A DNA stretch of 64,000 bases. It comes from Platynereis dumerilii. Its lineage: Eukaryota > Annelida > Polychaeta > Phyllodocida > Nereididae. The notes under the pieces are model-generated. The model did no database searches. It was not told the origin of the DNA and was given only the letters and a program-made list of their open reading frames with translations. Shown in pieces: positions 1 to 12,500 of the stretch (its first letter is position 1; each line of letters opens with the position of its first letter). Location of the stretch: positions 360,001 to 424,000 of the forward strand of contig JAPTHN010000104.1 of the NCBI GenBank assembly GCA_026936325.1, read 5' to 3'. Made by a program: the position numbers and the translations under genes.

Positions 1-1110
1 CTCTCCTCCAGGGTATTTTAATTTGGGTGTAACAAGAGCCTTTCGTCTTGGCTGTAACTAAATTTGGTGTAAAAAGAGCCTCTCCGCTGGGCTTTATTTT
101 AATTTGGGTGTGACAAGAGCCTCTCCTCCAGGCTGTACTTTAATTTGGGTATAACAAAAGCCTCTCCTCCAGGGTATTTTAATTTGGGTGTAACAAGAGC
201 CTTTCGTCTTGGCTGTAACTAAATTTGGTGTAAAAAGAGCCTCTCCGCTGGGCTTTATTTTAATTTGGGTGTGACAAGAGCCTCTCCTCCAGGCTGTACT
301 TTAATTTGGGTATAACAAAAGCCTCTCCTCCAGGGTATTTTAATTTGGGTGTAACAAGAGCCTTTCGTCTTGGCTGTAACTAAATTTGGTGTAAAAAGAG
401 CCTCTCCGCTGGGCTTTATTTTAATTTGGGTGTGACAAGAGCCTCTCCTCCAGGCTGTACTTTAATTTGGGTATAACAAAAGCCTCTCCTCCAGGGTATT
501 TTAATTTGGGTGTAACAAGAGCCTTTCGTCTTGGCTGTAACTAAATTTGGTGTAAAAAGAGCCTCTCCGCTGGGCTTTATTTTAATTTGGGTGTGACAAG
601 AGCCTCTCCTCCAGGCTGTACTTTAATTTGGGTATAACAAAAGCCTCTCCTCCAGGGTATTTTAATTTGGGTGTAACAAGAGCCTTTCGTCTTGGCTGTA
701 ACTAAATTTGGTGTAAAAAGAGCCTCTCCGCTGGGCTTTATTTTAATTTGGGTGTGACAAGAGCCTCTCCTCCAGGCTGTACTTTAATTTGGGTATAACA
801 AAAGCCTCTCCTCCAGGGTATTTTAATTTGGGTGTAACAAGAGCCTTTCGTCTTGGCTGTAACTAAATTTGGTGTAAAAAGAGCCTCTCCGCTGGGCTTT
901 ATTTTAATTTGGGTGTGACAAGAGCCTCTCCTCCAGGCTGTACTTTAATTTGGGTATAACAAAAGCCTCTCCTCCAGGGTATTTTAATTTGGGTGTAACA
1001 AGAGCCTTTCGTCTTGGCTGTAACTAAATTTGGTGTAAAAAGAGCCTCTCCGCTGGGCTTTATTTTAATTTGGGTGTGACAAGAGCCTCTCCTCCAGGCT
1101 GTACTTTAAT
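1..1110. repeat. 161-bp higher-order minisatellite
   Basis: A 161-bp unit repeats about seven times with almost no change (phase marks at 1, 162, 323 and so on). Each unit is four ~40-bp subunits related to TTTAATTTGGGTGTAACAAG plus AGCCTCTCCTCCAGGCTGTA. It is cut by the left edge and lies in a Kv-beta intron. Confidence 0.95.
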
Positions 1111-1415
1111 TTGGGTGAAATAAGAGTCTCTCATCTTGGCTGTATCTTAATTTGGGTGTAACAAAAGCCTCTCATCTATGCTGTATTTTGATTTGGGTGA
1201 AACAAGGGTCTCTCCTCTAGTCTGTAATTTAGCTTGGGTGTATCAAGAGCCTCTGTTCTAGGCTTCATTTTAATTTGGATGTAACAAGAGCCTCTCTTCC
1301 AGGCTGTATTTTAATTTGGGTGTAACCAGAGCCTCTCCTCCCGACTTAATTTGGATTAAACAAGGGCCTCTGCTCTGGGCTGTATTTTAATTTGGGTGCC
1401 TCTGCTCTAGGCCTT
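1111..1415. repeat. Diverged ~40-bp subrepeats flanking the 161-bp array
   Basis: Single ~40-bp subunits continue, each different from the next, with no 161-bp register. They look like the older monomeric border of the homogenised array. Confidence 0.85.
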
Positions 1416-2075
1416 ATCTTTTTCTGGTTTGTATAAAGTCTTTCACAGGAGAAAATGTGCAATGGTCATTAAATGATTTCATGCATGTCTACAATCTACT
1501 GAATAAATTAAGATCTGTGTGCACCACTGGAAGAAACACTAGCAGGGCAATTCCGTAAAGTCCGATTTACAGATCAAACACTTTAGCAGCTTGTGTAGCC
1601 CTACTGTTAAACGTTAGCTATTTCATTGTTATACAGACATGGGTCCAGGCAATAGGGGTTTCAAATGAGCTATCAACTGAAGCTCCAAGTGCAACAGGAG
1701 CTGAGCTACAAGATAAAATGTCATTGTGAGTAAGCCTACGTCCTAAAGTGTCTGATCTGTAAATTGGGACTTTTCAGAATTGCCCAATAGTTTTAAAAAA
1801 TCTATGTTCAGATAAAAGTTTACCTAGATGCTTAATCCAGCTCAAGATTACTTTTGAAAAAAATATAATAAAGAGATGGAGATAATTGGTGTGTGAATTC
1901 ATCAATAATTTTGTAAAAAAAAATGCTGTCATCAAAGCCAAATGGCATAGAAATATCAGTAGTATATTATAAACCAGCTGCAGGAAACTGAACTGCAAAA
2001 TCACAAATAAAAAAATTACCATTATTTTACTTCAGTAAATACAAAGCATTCAGATTTCTTTAGTGTCATACTCAC
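1416..2075. other. Kv-beta intron, no recognised element
   Basis: AT-rich unique-looking sequence. Inverted pieces occur at 1545-1575 (attccgtaaagtccgatttacagatc) and 1750-1785 (gatctgtaaattgggacttttc), suggesting a small fold-back element of about 240 bp. Confidence 0.4.
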
Positions 2076-2155
2076 TTTCCAGATGCATAAACTTCGGCTG
2101 TGTCAAAAACATTGATTCCAGATTCATAAGCTAATGTGACAATCTCCTCCGCCAG
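2076..2155 (-). CDS. KCNAB: Kv-beta exon 4
   Basis: 80-bp exon with acceptor tttcag and donor gtgagt, encoding [23 protein letters not shown] and then ASGK, the last codon split. The Asp and Tyr of FDTAEVY are two of the four aldo-keto reductase catalytic residues. The next exon lies left of position 1. Confidence 0.94.
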
Positions 2156-5100
2156 CTGAAACAAGAAGAAACTAGTATTCAACCTTTAAAAAGGTTAGGC
2201 AATGATTCGACCTCAAATATATGAGTAAAACAAATTATATGAGACTATGTCGGACTATTATGGTAGAGACCCAGTAAGCTGAAGTTTCTACTTATATTAT
2301 GTGGTAAAGTAGACACACTTAGCCCATGCAAAATTTGAAGAAAATTGTCCATGTCAATCACAAGATATAGCCATGTACCCTTTTGGGGGTTACTACCTAA
2401 AACCGAAACTGTTCATCCAGTAACATCCATTAAGTACAAGCCTAGATCCAACATAAACTTGACATTCCATTTTAAACAACCAAATTCCTCAAAATACGTA
2501 TTTACCCCCCTTTGACCTTGATTACGAGGGTAAATTATCCTATACTGTAACGTTTTCTCTTTTAACATGTGCCTGAGTCAATATCCCATACGTGTGCAAA
2601 ATTTGAAGTAAATCGTCCATGTCAGTCACAAGTTATAGTCATTTACCCCTTTTGGGGGTAATTATTAAAAACCGAAACTTTTCATCCAGTAACATCCATA
2701 CGAATAACCTAGACCAAACGTGCAACTAATATTCCATTTTAAACAACCAAGTTCTTCAAAATATGTATTTACCCCCTTAGAACTTGATTACGAGGGTAAA
2801 TCACCCTATTCTGTGAATTTTTTCCTTTTAGCATGTGTCTGAGTCAATGTCACAAACGTGTGCAAAATTTGAAGTAAATCGTCCATGTCAATCACAAGTT
2901 ATAGTCATTTACCCCTTTTGGGGGTAATTACCCAAAACAGAAACTTTTCATCCAGTAAAATCCAACCGGATAGCAGTAGACCAAACATACAGCTGATATT
3001 CCATTTTGAACAACATAACTCCTCAAAATATATATTCACCCCTTTTGGCATTGATTACGAGGGTAAATACCCTATGTTGGCAATACTGTTAAAATTATTT
3101 GTTCAATATGTGCCTGAGTCAATATCCCAAACGTGTGCAAAATTTGAAGTAAATCGTCCATGTCAATCACAAGTTATAGACATTTACCCCTTTTGGGGGT
3201 AATTACCCAAAACAGAAACTTTTCATCCAGTAAAATCCAACCGGATACCCGTAGACCAAACATACAGCTGATATTCCATTTTGAACAACATAACTCCTCA
3301 AAATATATATTCACCCCTTTTGGCATTGATTACGAGGGTAAATACCCTATGTTGGCAATACTGTTAAAATTATTCGTTTAATATGTGCCTGAGTCAATAT
3401 CCCAAACGTGTGCAAAATTTGAAGAAAATCGTCCAGGTCAATCACAAGTTATAGACATTTACCCCTTTTTGGGGGGTAATTACCAAGCTTCGGGCAACAA
3501 GGATTACATAATACAGAAACCATTAATATATTACCAGACTATCATTGAAATCCTTTCATTAAAACCAAAGTTTTACAATGTTTTCACTCTTGGGGCAAAA
3601 CACCCTATTTTCAACACCCCATTACATAGTTACCCCTTCACATAATCAAAATATAAAATATCACTTACCTTGAATGGTTAGTCAGGCTACCTATTAGTGA
3701 AAGAACTGAGTTTCTAGCTTGCTTAGTTTTTCTGGAAACCTGTGCAAACCTGTTTTAGTCAAATTGGGGTAATTACCCCTTACCCTCATTGCACAAAAAC
3801 AATAATGGGTTACAAATGTTGGGATACATGTTTATATATATATTCCAAAGTTTCAAATTGATTCTTGTAATATTAAAAAAGTTATTCCACTTTTAAGTTT
3901 TCCAATTTTCGACTTTGAGATGACCTGTGACCTTGAGTTCAAGGTCAAGGTCAACCATCTTCTCCCAAAATGAAGTACTAACCATGGACTATATATGTAC
4001 CAAGTTTCAAGTCTCTAGCACAAAAACCTACTGGCCAAGAAAAAAAAAATAATAATAATAATAATAACTAGACATCAATATTACTGGTGAACCAGTAATG
4101 AGCATTCACCATAAACAAGGATTTACTTGATTATCAACTTGACTTTAATTCTTCATATTGACTTTTATATTGACACTTGAATTGACTTCATTTTGACATT
4201 CACATTGACATTCCTATTGACATTATTCATATTGACATTTATATCAATATTCATATTGACATTCACTGACATTCATTTGATCCTGATATCAATTGAGAGT
4301 GATGACACTGATAGTGGCACTGATGACACTGATATCTACATTAATATTGACATTCATTTTGACATTCATTAATTTTGACATTCATGTTGATATTCATGTT
4401 GACATTCATATATATTGACATTCATATTGACATTCATATGGACATTCATATTGACATTCATATTGAATTCATAATGGCATTCATATTGACTTCATATTGA
4501 CCTGAATTTATTCTTTAATTCATTCTATTCTGCACTTATCTCATTTCTTCATTTTTCCTGTCTTTGACTGGTGATGACCTTGACAATTGATGAACTTCTT
4601 CACAAGGTCAAATATACTTCAGATCATTCAAGTTACTCTTGATTGGAAATGATAGACCACAATTGAACAACCTTGCTTGAAAAAGTTGTGAAATGTACCT
4701 ACCGTGCCTTTTCATTCACTTTCTGTGACCTTGACCTTGATGTCAAGGTCATGGATGTTTAATGAAAATATTCCTCTACCACAGGGCTATATATGTTCCA
4801 AGTTTCATTGAGTTGTCTTCATTCAAAGCAAAGTTAAAAAATATTTTCACTTTTGGGCAAAATATTGTAATTTTGAAAGTCGAATATCTCAGTAACCCCT
4901 TGCCTGATTATCACCACACTCCTCGCTGCATTGGCCCATGCTATAGAGCACCTTTTGCTATAATTTCATGAAAGTGCTGCTTGTAGTTTTCTCAAAACCG
5001 TGCGCAAACTGGTTTTTATTAAAAGGGGTTAAGGTAATTACCCCTTTTCGAAAATTATCAATTTCATGGCTGATATTTATTCAATAGGGGTCTACTAACT

Positions 5101-6541
5101 CAACACTGAAGACCAGGTGTCTCTATCTTTATTAGTTCAGGAGATAGACCTCCAAAATCAGTGACTTTCAGGTGACCTGTGACCTTGAAAAATAGGTCAA
5201 GGTCAAAAATATTTTGGGAAATTAATCTACTCATAAAGGACTATCTATACACTAACTTTCATGTTGAAATTCCAAAAAAAAAGGGAAGAAAAATAATAAT
5301 AATAATAATAATAATAACTAGACATCAATATTACTGGTGAACCAGTAATGAGCATTCACCATAAGAAAGGATTTACTTGATTATCAACTTGACTTTAATT
5401 CTTCATATTGACATTTATATTGACACTTGAATTGACTTCATTTTGACATTCATATTGACATTCCTATTGACATTATTCATATTGACATTTATATCAATAT
5501 TCATATTGACATTCACTGACATTCATTTTACCCTGATATCAATTGAGAGTGATGACACTGATAGTGACACTGACGACACTGATATCTACACTAATATTGA
5601 CATTAATTTTGACATTCATTAATTTTGACATTCATGTTGATATTCATGTTGACATTCATATATATTGACATTCATATTGACATTCATATGGACATTCATA
5701 TTGACATTCATATTGAATTCATAATGGCATTCATATTGACTTCATATTGACCTTAATTTATCCTTTAATTCATTCTATTCTGCACTTATCTCATTTCTTC
5801 ATTTTTCCTTTCTTTGACTGGTGATGACCTTGACAATTGATGAACTTCTTTACAAGGTCAAATATACTTTAGATCATTCAAGTTACTCTTGATTGGAAAT
5901 GATAGACCACAATTGAACAACCTTGCTTGAAAAAGTTGTGAAATGTACCTACCGTGCCTTTTCATTCACTTTCTGTGACCTTGACCTTGATGTCAAGGTC
6001 ATGGATGTTTAATGAAAATATTCCTCTACCACAGGGCTATATATGTTCCAAGTTTCATTGAGTTGTCTTCATTCAAAGCAAAGTTAAAAAATATTTTCAC
6101 TTTTGGGCAAAATATTCTAATTTTGAAAGTCGAATATCTCAGTAACCCCTTGCATGATTTTCACCACACTTCTCGCTGCATTGGCCCATACTATAGAGCA
6201 CCTTTTGCTATAATTTCATGAAAGTGCTGGTTGTAGTTTTCTCAAAACCGTGTGCAAACTGGTTTTCATTAAAAGGGGTTAAGGTAATTACCCCTTTTTG
6301 AAAATGATCAATTTCATGACTGATATTTGTTCAATAGGGGTCTACTAACTCAACACTGAAGACCAGGTGTCTCTATCTTTATTAGTTCAGGAGATAGACC
6401 TCCAAAATCAGTGACTTTGAGGTGACCTGTGACCTTGAAAAATAGGTCAAGGTCAAAAATATTTTGGGAAATTAATCTACTCATCAAGGACTATCTATAC
6501 ACTAACTTTCATGTTGAAATTCCAAAAGAAAAGGGAAGAAA

Positions 6542-6579
<38 letters not shown>

Positions 6580-9500
6580 GACCAAAATCAATACCATTCA
6601 CCATAGTGATGGTGAATGCTAACTAGACATCAATATTACTGGTGAACCAGTAATGAGCATTCACCATAAGAAAGGATTTACTTGATTATCAACTTGACTT
6701 TAATTCTTCATATTGACATTTATATTGACACTTGAATTGACTTCATTTTGACATTCATATTGACATTCCTATTGACATTATTCATATTGACATTTATATC
6801 AATATTCATATTGACATTCACTGACATTCATTTTACCCTGATATCAATTGAGAGTGATGACACTGATAGTGACACTGACGACACTGATATCTACACTAAT
6901 ATTGACATTAATTTTGACATTCATTAATTTTGACATTCATGTTGATATTCATGTTGACATTCATATATATTGACATTCATATTGACATTCATATGGACAT
7001 TCATATTGACATTCATATTGAATTCATAATGGCATTCATATTGACTTCATATTGACCTTAATTTATCCTTTAATTCATTCTATTCTGCACTTATCTCATT
7101 TCTTCATTTTTCCTTTCTTTGACTGGTGATGACCTTGACAATTGATGAACTTCTTTACAAGGTCAAATATACTTTAGATCATTCAAGTTACTCTTGATTG
7201 GAAATGATAGACCACAATTGAACAACCTTGCTTGAAAAAGTTGTGAAATGTACCTACCGTGCCTTTTCATTCACTTTCTGTGACCTTGACCTTGATGTCA
7301 AGGTCATGGATGTTTAATGAAAATATTCCTCTACCACAGGGCTATATATGTTCCAAGTTTCATTGAGTTGTCTTCATTCAAAGCAAAGTTAAAAAATATT
7401 TTCACTTTTGGGCAAAATATTCTAATTTTGAAAGTCGAATATCTCAGTAACCCCTTGCATGATTTTCACCACACTTCTCGCTGCATTGGCCCATACTATA
7501 GAGCACCTTTTGCTATAATTTCATGAAAGTGCTGGTTGTAGTTTTCTCAAAACCGTGTGCAAACTGGTTTTCATTAAAAGGGGTTAAGGTAATTACCCCT
7601 TTTTGAAAATGATCAATTTCATGACTGATATTTGTTCAATAGGGGTCTACTAACTCAACACTGAAGACCAGGTGTCTCTATCTTTATTAGTTCAGGAGAT
7701 AGACCTCCAAAATCAGTGACTTTGAGGTGACCTGTGACCTTGAAAAATAGGTCAAGGTCAAAAATATTTTGGGAAATTAATCTACTCATCAAGGACTATC
7801 TATACACTAACTTTCATGTTGAAATTCCAAAAGAAAAGGGAAGAAAAATAATAATAATAATAATAATAATAACTAGACATCAATATTACTGGTGAACCAG
7901 TAATGAGCATTCACCATAAAAAACGATTTACTTGATTATCAACTTGACTTTAATTCTTCATATTGACTTTTATATTGACACTTGAATTGACTTCATTTTG
8001 ACATTCATATTGACATTCCTATTGACATTATTCATATTCACATTTATATCAATATTCATATTGACATTCACTGACATTCATTTGACCCTGATATCAATTG
8101 ACAGTGATGACACTGATAGTGACACTGATGACACTGATATCTACACTAATATTGACATTCATTTTGACATTCATTAATTTTGACATTCATGTTGATATTC
8201 ATGTTGACATTCATATATATTGACATTCATATTGACATTCATATGGACATTCATATTGACATTCATATTGAATTCATAATGGCATTCATATTGACTTCAT
8301 ATTGACCTTAATTTATTCTTTAATTCATTCTATTCTGCACTTATCTCATTTCTTCATTTTTCCTGTCTTTGACTGGTGATGACCTTGACAATTGATGAAC
8401 TTCTTCACAAGGTCAAATATACTTTAGATCATTCAAGTTACTCTTGATTGGAAATGATAGACCACAATTGAACAACCTTGCTTGAAAAAGTTGTGAAATG
8501 TACCTACCGTGCCTTTTCATTCACTTTCTGTGACCTTGACCTTGATGTCAAGGTCATGGATGTTTAATGAAAATATTCCTCTACCACAGGGCTATATATG
8601 TTCCAAGTTTCATTGAGTTGTCTTCATTCAAAGCAAAGTTAAAAAATATTTTCACTTTTGGGCAAAATATTCTAATTTTGAAAGTCGAATATCTCAGTAA
8701 CCCCTTGCATGATTTTCACCACACTTCTCGCTGCATTGGCCCATACTATAGAGCACCTTTTTCTATAATTTCATGAAAGTGCTGCTTGTAGTTTTCTCAA
8801 AACCGTGCGCAAACTGGTTTTCATTAAAAGGGGTTAAGGTAATTACCCCTTTTTGAAAATGATCAATTCATGGCTGATATTTGTTCAATAGGGGTATACT
8901 AACTCAACACTGAAGACCAGGTGTCTCTATCTTTATTAGTTCAGGAGATAGACCTCCAAAATCAGTGACTTTGAGGTGACCTGTGACCTTGAAAAATAGG
9001 TCAAGGCCAAAAATATTTTGGAAAATTAATCTACTCATCTAGGACTATCTATACACTAACTTTCATGATGAAATTCCAAAAAAAAAGGGAAGAAAAATAA
9101 TAATAATACGACCAAAATCAATACCATTCACCATTGTGATGGTGAATGCTAATAATAATAATACGACCAAAATCAATACCATTCACCATAGTGATGGTGA
9201 ATGCTAACTAGACATCAATATTACTGGTGAACCAGTAATGAGCATTCACCATAAAAAAGGATTTACTTGATTATCAACTTGACTTTAATTCTTCATATTG
9301 ACTTTTATATTGACACTTGAATTGACTTCATTTTGACATTCATATTGACATTCCTATTGACATTATTCATATTCACATTTATATCAATATTCATATTGAC
9401 ATTCACTGACATTCATTTGACCCTGATATCAATTGACAGTGATGACACTGATAGTGACACTGATGACACTGATATATACACTAATATTGACATTCATTTT

Positions 9501-12500
9501 GACATTCATTAATTTTGACATTCATGTTGATATTCATGTTGACATTCATATATATTGACATTCATATTGACATTCATATGGACATTCATATTGACATTCA
9601 TATTGAATTCATAATGGCATTCATATTGACTTCATATTGACCTTAATTTATTCTTTAATTCATTCTATTCTGCACTTATCTCATTTCTTCATTTTTCCTG
9701 TCTTTGACTGGTGATGACCTTGACAATTGATGAACTTCTTCACAAGGTCAAATATACTTTAGATCATTCAAGTTACTCTTGATTGGAAATGATAGACCAC
9801 AATTGAACAACCTTGCTTGAAAAAGTTGTGAAATGTACCTACCGTGCCTTTTCATTCACTTTCTGTGACCTTGACCTTGATGTCAAGGTCATGGATGTTT
9901 AATGAAAATATTCCTCTACCACAGGGCTATATATGTTTCAAGTTTCATTGAGTTGTCTTCATTCAAAGCAAAGTTAAAAAATATTTTCACTTTTGGGCAA
10001 AATATTCTAATTTTGAAAGTCAAATATCTCAGTAACCCCTTGCATGATTTTCACCACACTTCTCGCTGCATTGGCCCATACTATAGAGCACCTTTTTCTA
10101 TAATTTCATGAAAGTGCTGCTTGTAGTTTTCTCAAAACCGTGCGCAAACTGGTTTTTATTAAAAGGGGTTAAGGTAATTACCCCTTTTTGAAAATGATCA
10201 ATTTCATGGCTGATATTTGTTCAATAGGGGTATACTAACTCAACACTGAAGACCAAGTGTCTCTATCTTTATTAGTTCAGGAGATAGACCTCCAAAATCA
10301 GTGACTTTGAGGTGACCTGTGACCTTGAAAAATAGGTCAAGGTCAAAAATATTTTGGGAAATTAATCTACTCATCTAGGACTATCTATACACTAACTTTC
10401 ATGATGAAATTCCAAAAAAAAAGGGAAGAAAAATAATAATAATACGACCAAAATCAATACCATTCACCATAGTGATGGTGAATGCTAATAATAATAATAA
10501 TAAAATCAAAGAAAACAAGATGATTCTCCCGATAGGTCGAATCATAAATACATGCTGCTTATTGCTGGCACGTTATTACCCTATACCAATGATACTTCTC
10601 AAAAAATAATGTGCAAGCACTTTAAGCAGCGCAGACAGTGCATGGTTCCAACAAAGGCACACCAGTCATGGATATACTAAGGAGAAGAAGAAGAAGAAGA
10701 TTAAGAAGAAGAAGGCGTGTTTGACCTTTGACCAATGAAAGCCAGTCCAAATTAGTTTCTTTAAAAATGTTTCCATCACAGAAGGGCACCAAAAATGACT
10801 GGTCGAAAGTTAAAAAAACCAGAGAATGTAGAGTCAATTTGAATGATATCGGTGAAAGAGAGTGACCTCCAGAGTGCTAATACACTTCTAATAAGATTGA
10901 ATGAAATTCTTGGGGTAAGAGCAGCTGTGCCGCTAAAAATAGCACTGAGACGGTACTGCACTTTTGGCACATCAAATTATAAATAAGAACGTCGCAGGAA
11001 TGAATGCAACATGACACAAAAAGTTGGCAAGAATAAAGGCAGAAGGTTAGAAAGACTGAAGAGTAAGGAGATGCATTGATTGAAGGATGGATAGATAGAC
11101 TGACACCTAGATAGATAGATATAAAAAGGAGATAGACATGGTAAGTGCAGCCCTCTCAGCCCAGTTCTGGGCGATCATGATGGTTGACTGATGAGATTGG
11201 AGAGAGAGCGTGAGTCCTCAACATGTTACACATTTACCCCATGTGAGGGATCTTTTACTGCCCAGCATAGACAGTGATACAAGGGGACACAAATTTAACA
11301 TCTCATTCAAATGACATCCATTTTAGATTTTGCTCATGAAGGTTTACTGAAAATTTCAGGGTCTCTAACTGGGGTTTGAACCCATACAGGCAAAGTCCTT
11401 CTGTGGAGCAGCCGAGCACCTTAACCACTCTGCCCCCCAGCGGACAAATAGATCTACTGTAACAGCCTGAGATATAACAAGGCCTTATCTTACAGTTTGG
11501 TGATGAATAGCCCATTCTTGCCATTTTTCATTCACATAATTGTTTGCCAACCTTGGCAGCTTCTGTAGATTCAACATCCTAATGAAACTCACATTCAATA
11601 TTAGCTGATAAGACCCACTCCAAATTCCCTGCCATGAAAAACTAGAATTACGAGATGTTGTTGCTTTTCACAATGTTTAGTTGATGGAATTTTGACCGAA
11701 CAGATTCAAGAAGCATGGTAATATTTACATCAATTTTTAACGGTATATTTCAGATTTTTTTCTTCATAAGAATCTTAAATTTTTCATAGATAGTTTATAA
11801 TATCTAGATGGCAATGCCATAGATTCGCGGAGCTCAAATTAACTGTTCTTATTTTGAAACAATGTTTTCTGTGTCAATTAGTGATAAACAACAGCACAGT
11901 CAGTTGGGCCTAAATGAATTAATTAAAATGCCATTGAAGTATAGTAATAGCAATCAGCTTTTAAACTTCACACCTTAAATAAACTTCACACATCACTGCT
12001 GCCAACCAGGCAGCTAATAGTTCAGTCATTCTCCCTGGGTGTGACACCGCAAGCATAATGCTACACCAGTGGTGATACCTGTTAGCAAAATAAGCTTTTT
12101 CATGCGACCCAAACCAGCATGAAAATGAATTCAAAACAGAATAGGATAGTTAAGCACAAAATGTACTGAAACTAACTGTTTGATCAGGGACCAACTCTAT
12201 CGCAGGTACAGGCTGCCCTTCATTCTCGCTCCACTGACAAATTCAAAATTTATGAGCTGTTGTTATGCTAAGTTCGCTGACTCGAATATTACAATAACTT
12301 CTAATATTGCAATAATTTCTAAGTGTTATGTTTGTTTAGTGCTGGATCCTTTTTAAAAGTTTAATACTGAACCTTTGGGGTTCCTTATCTATACCAGCTT
12401 ATAGAACCCTTGAAGGTTCAATACAGAGCCTTTTTGTTAAGAGTGTATACACTGGAGAGAGCTGCACTGACCATATTATGTATAATAATATTAACTGAAT

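Noticed and set aside
2885-3645. Serial frames with [19 protein letters not shown]-type starts
   Set aside because: They follow the ~270-bp tandem repeat and change frame between copies; no splice context.
4762-10111. A 69-codon frame ([12 protein letters not shown]...) present in all five 1.25-kb units
   Set aside because: Conserved only because the units are recent copies. It is short, has no domain, and has no relationship to the unit's ends.
10622-10837. Leu-rich minus-strand frame
   Set aside because: Generated by a (GAA)n-type microsatellite.
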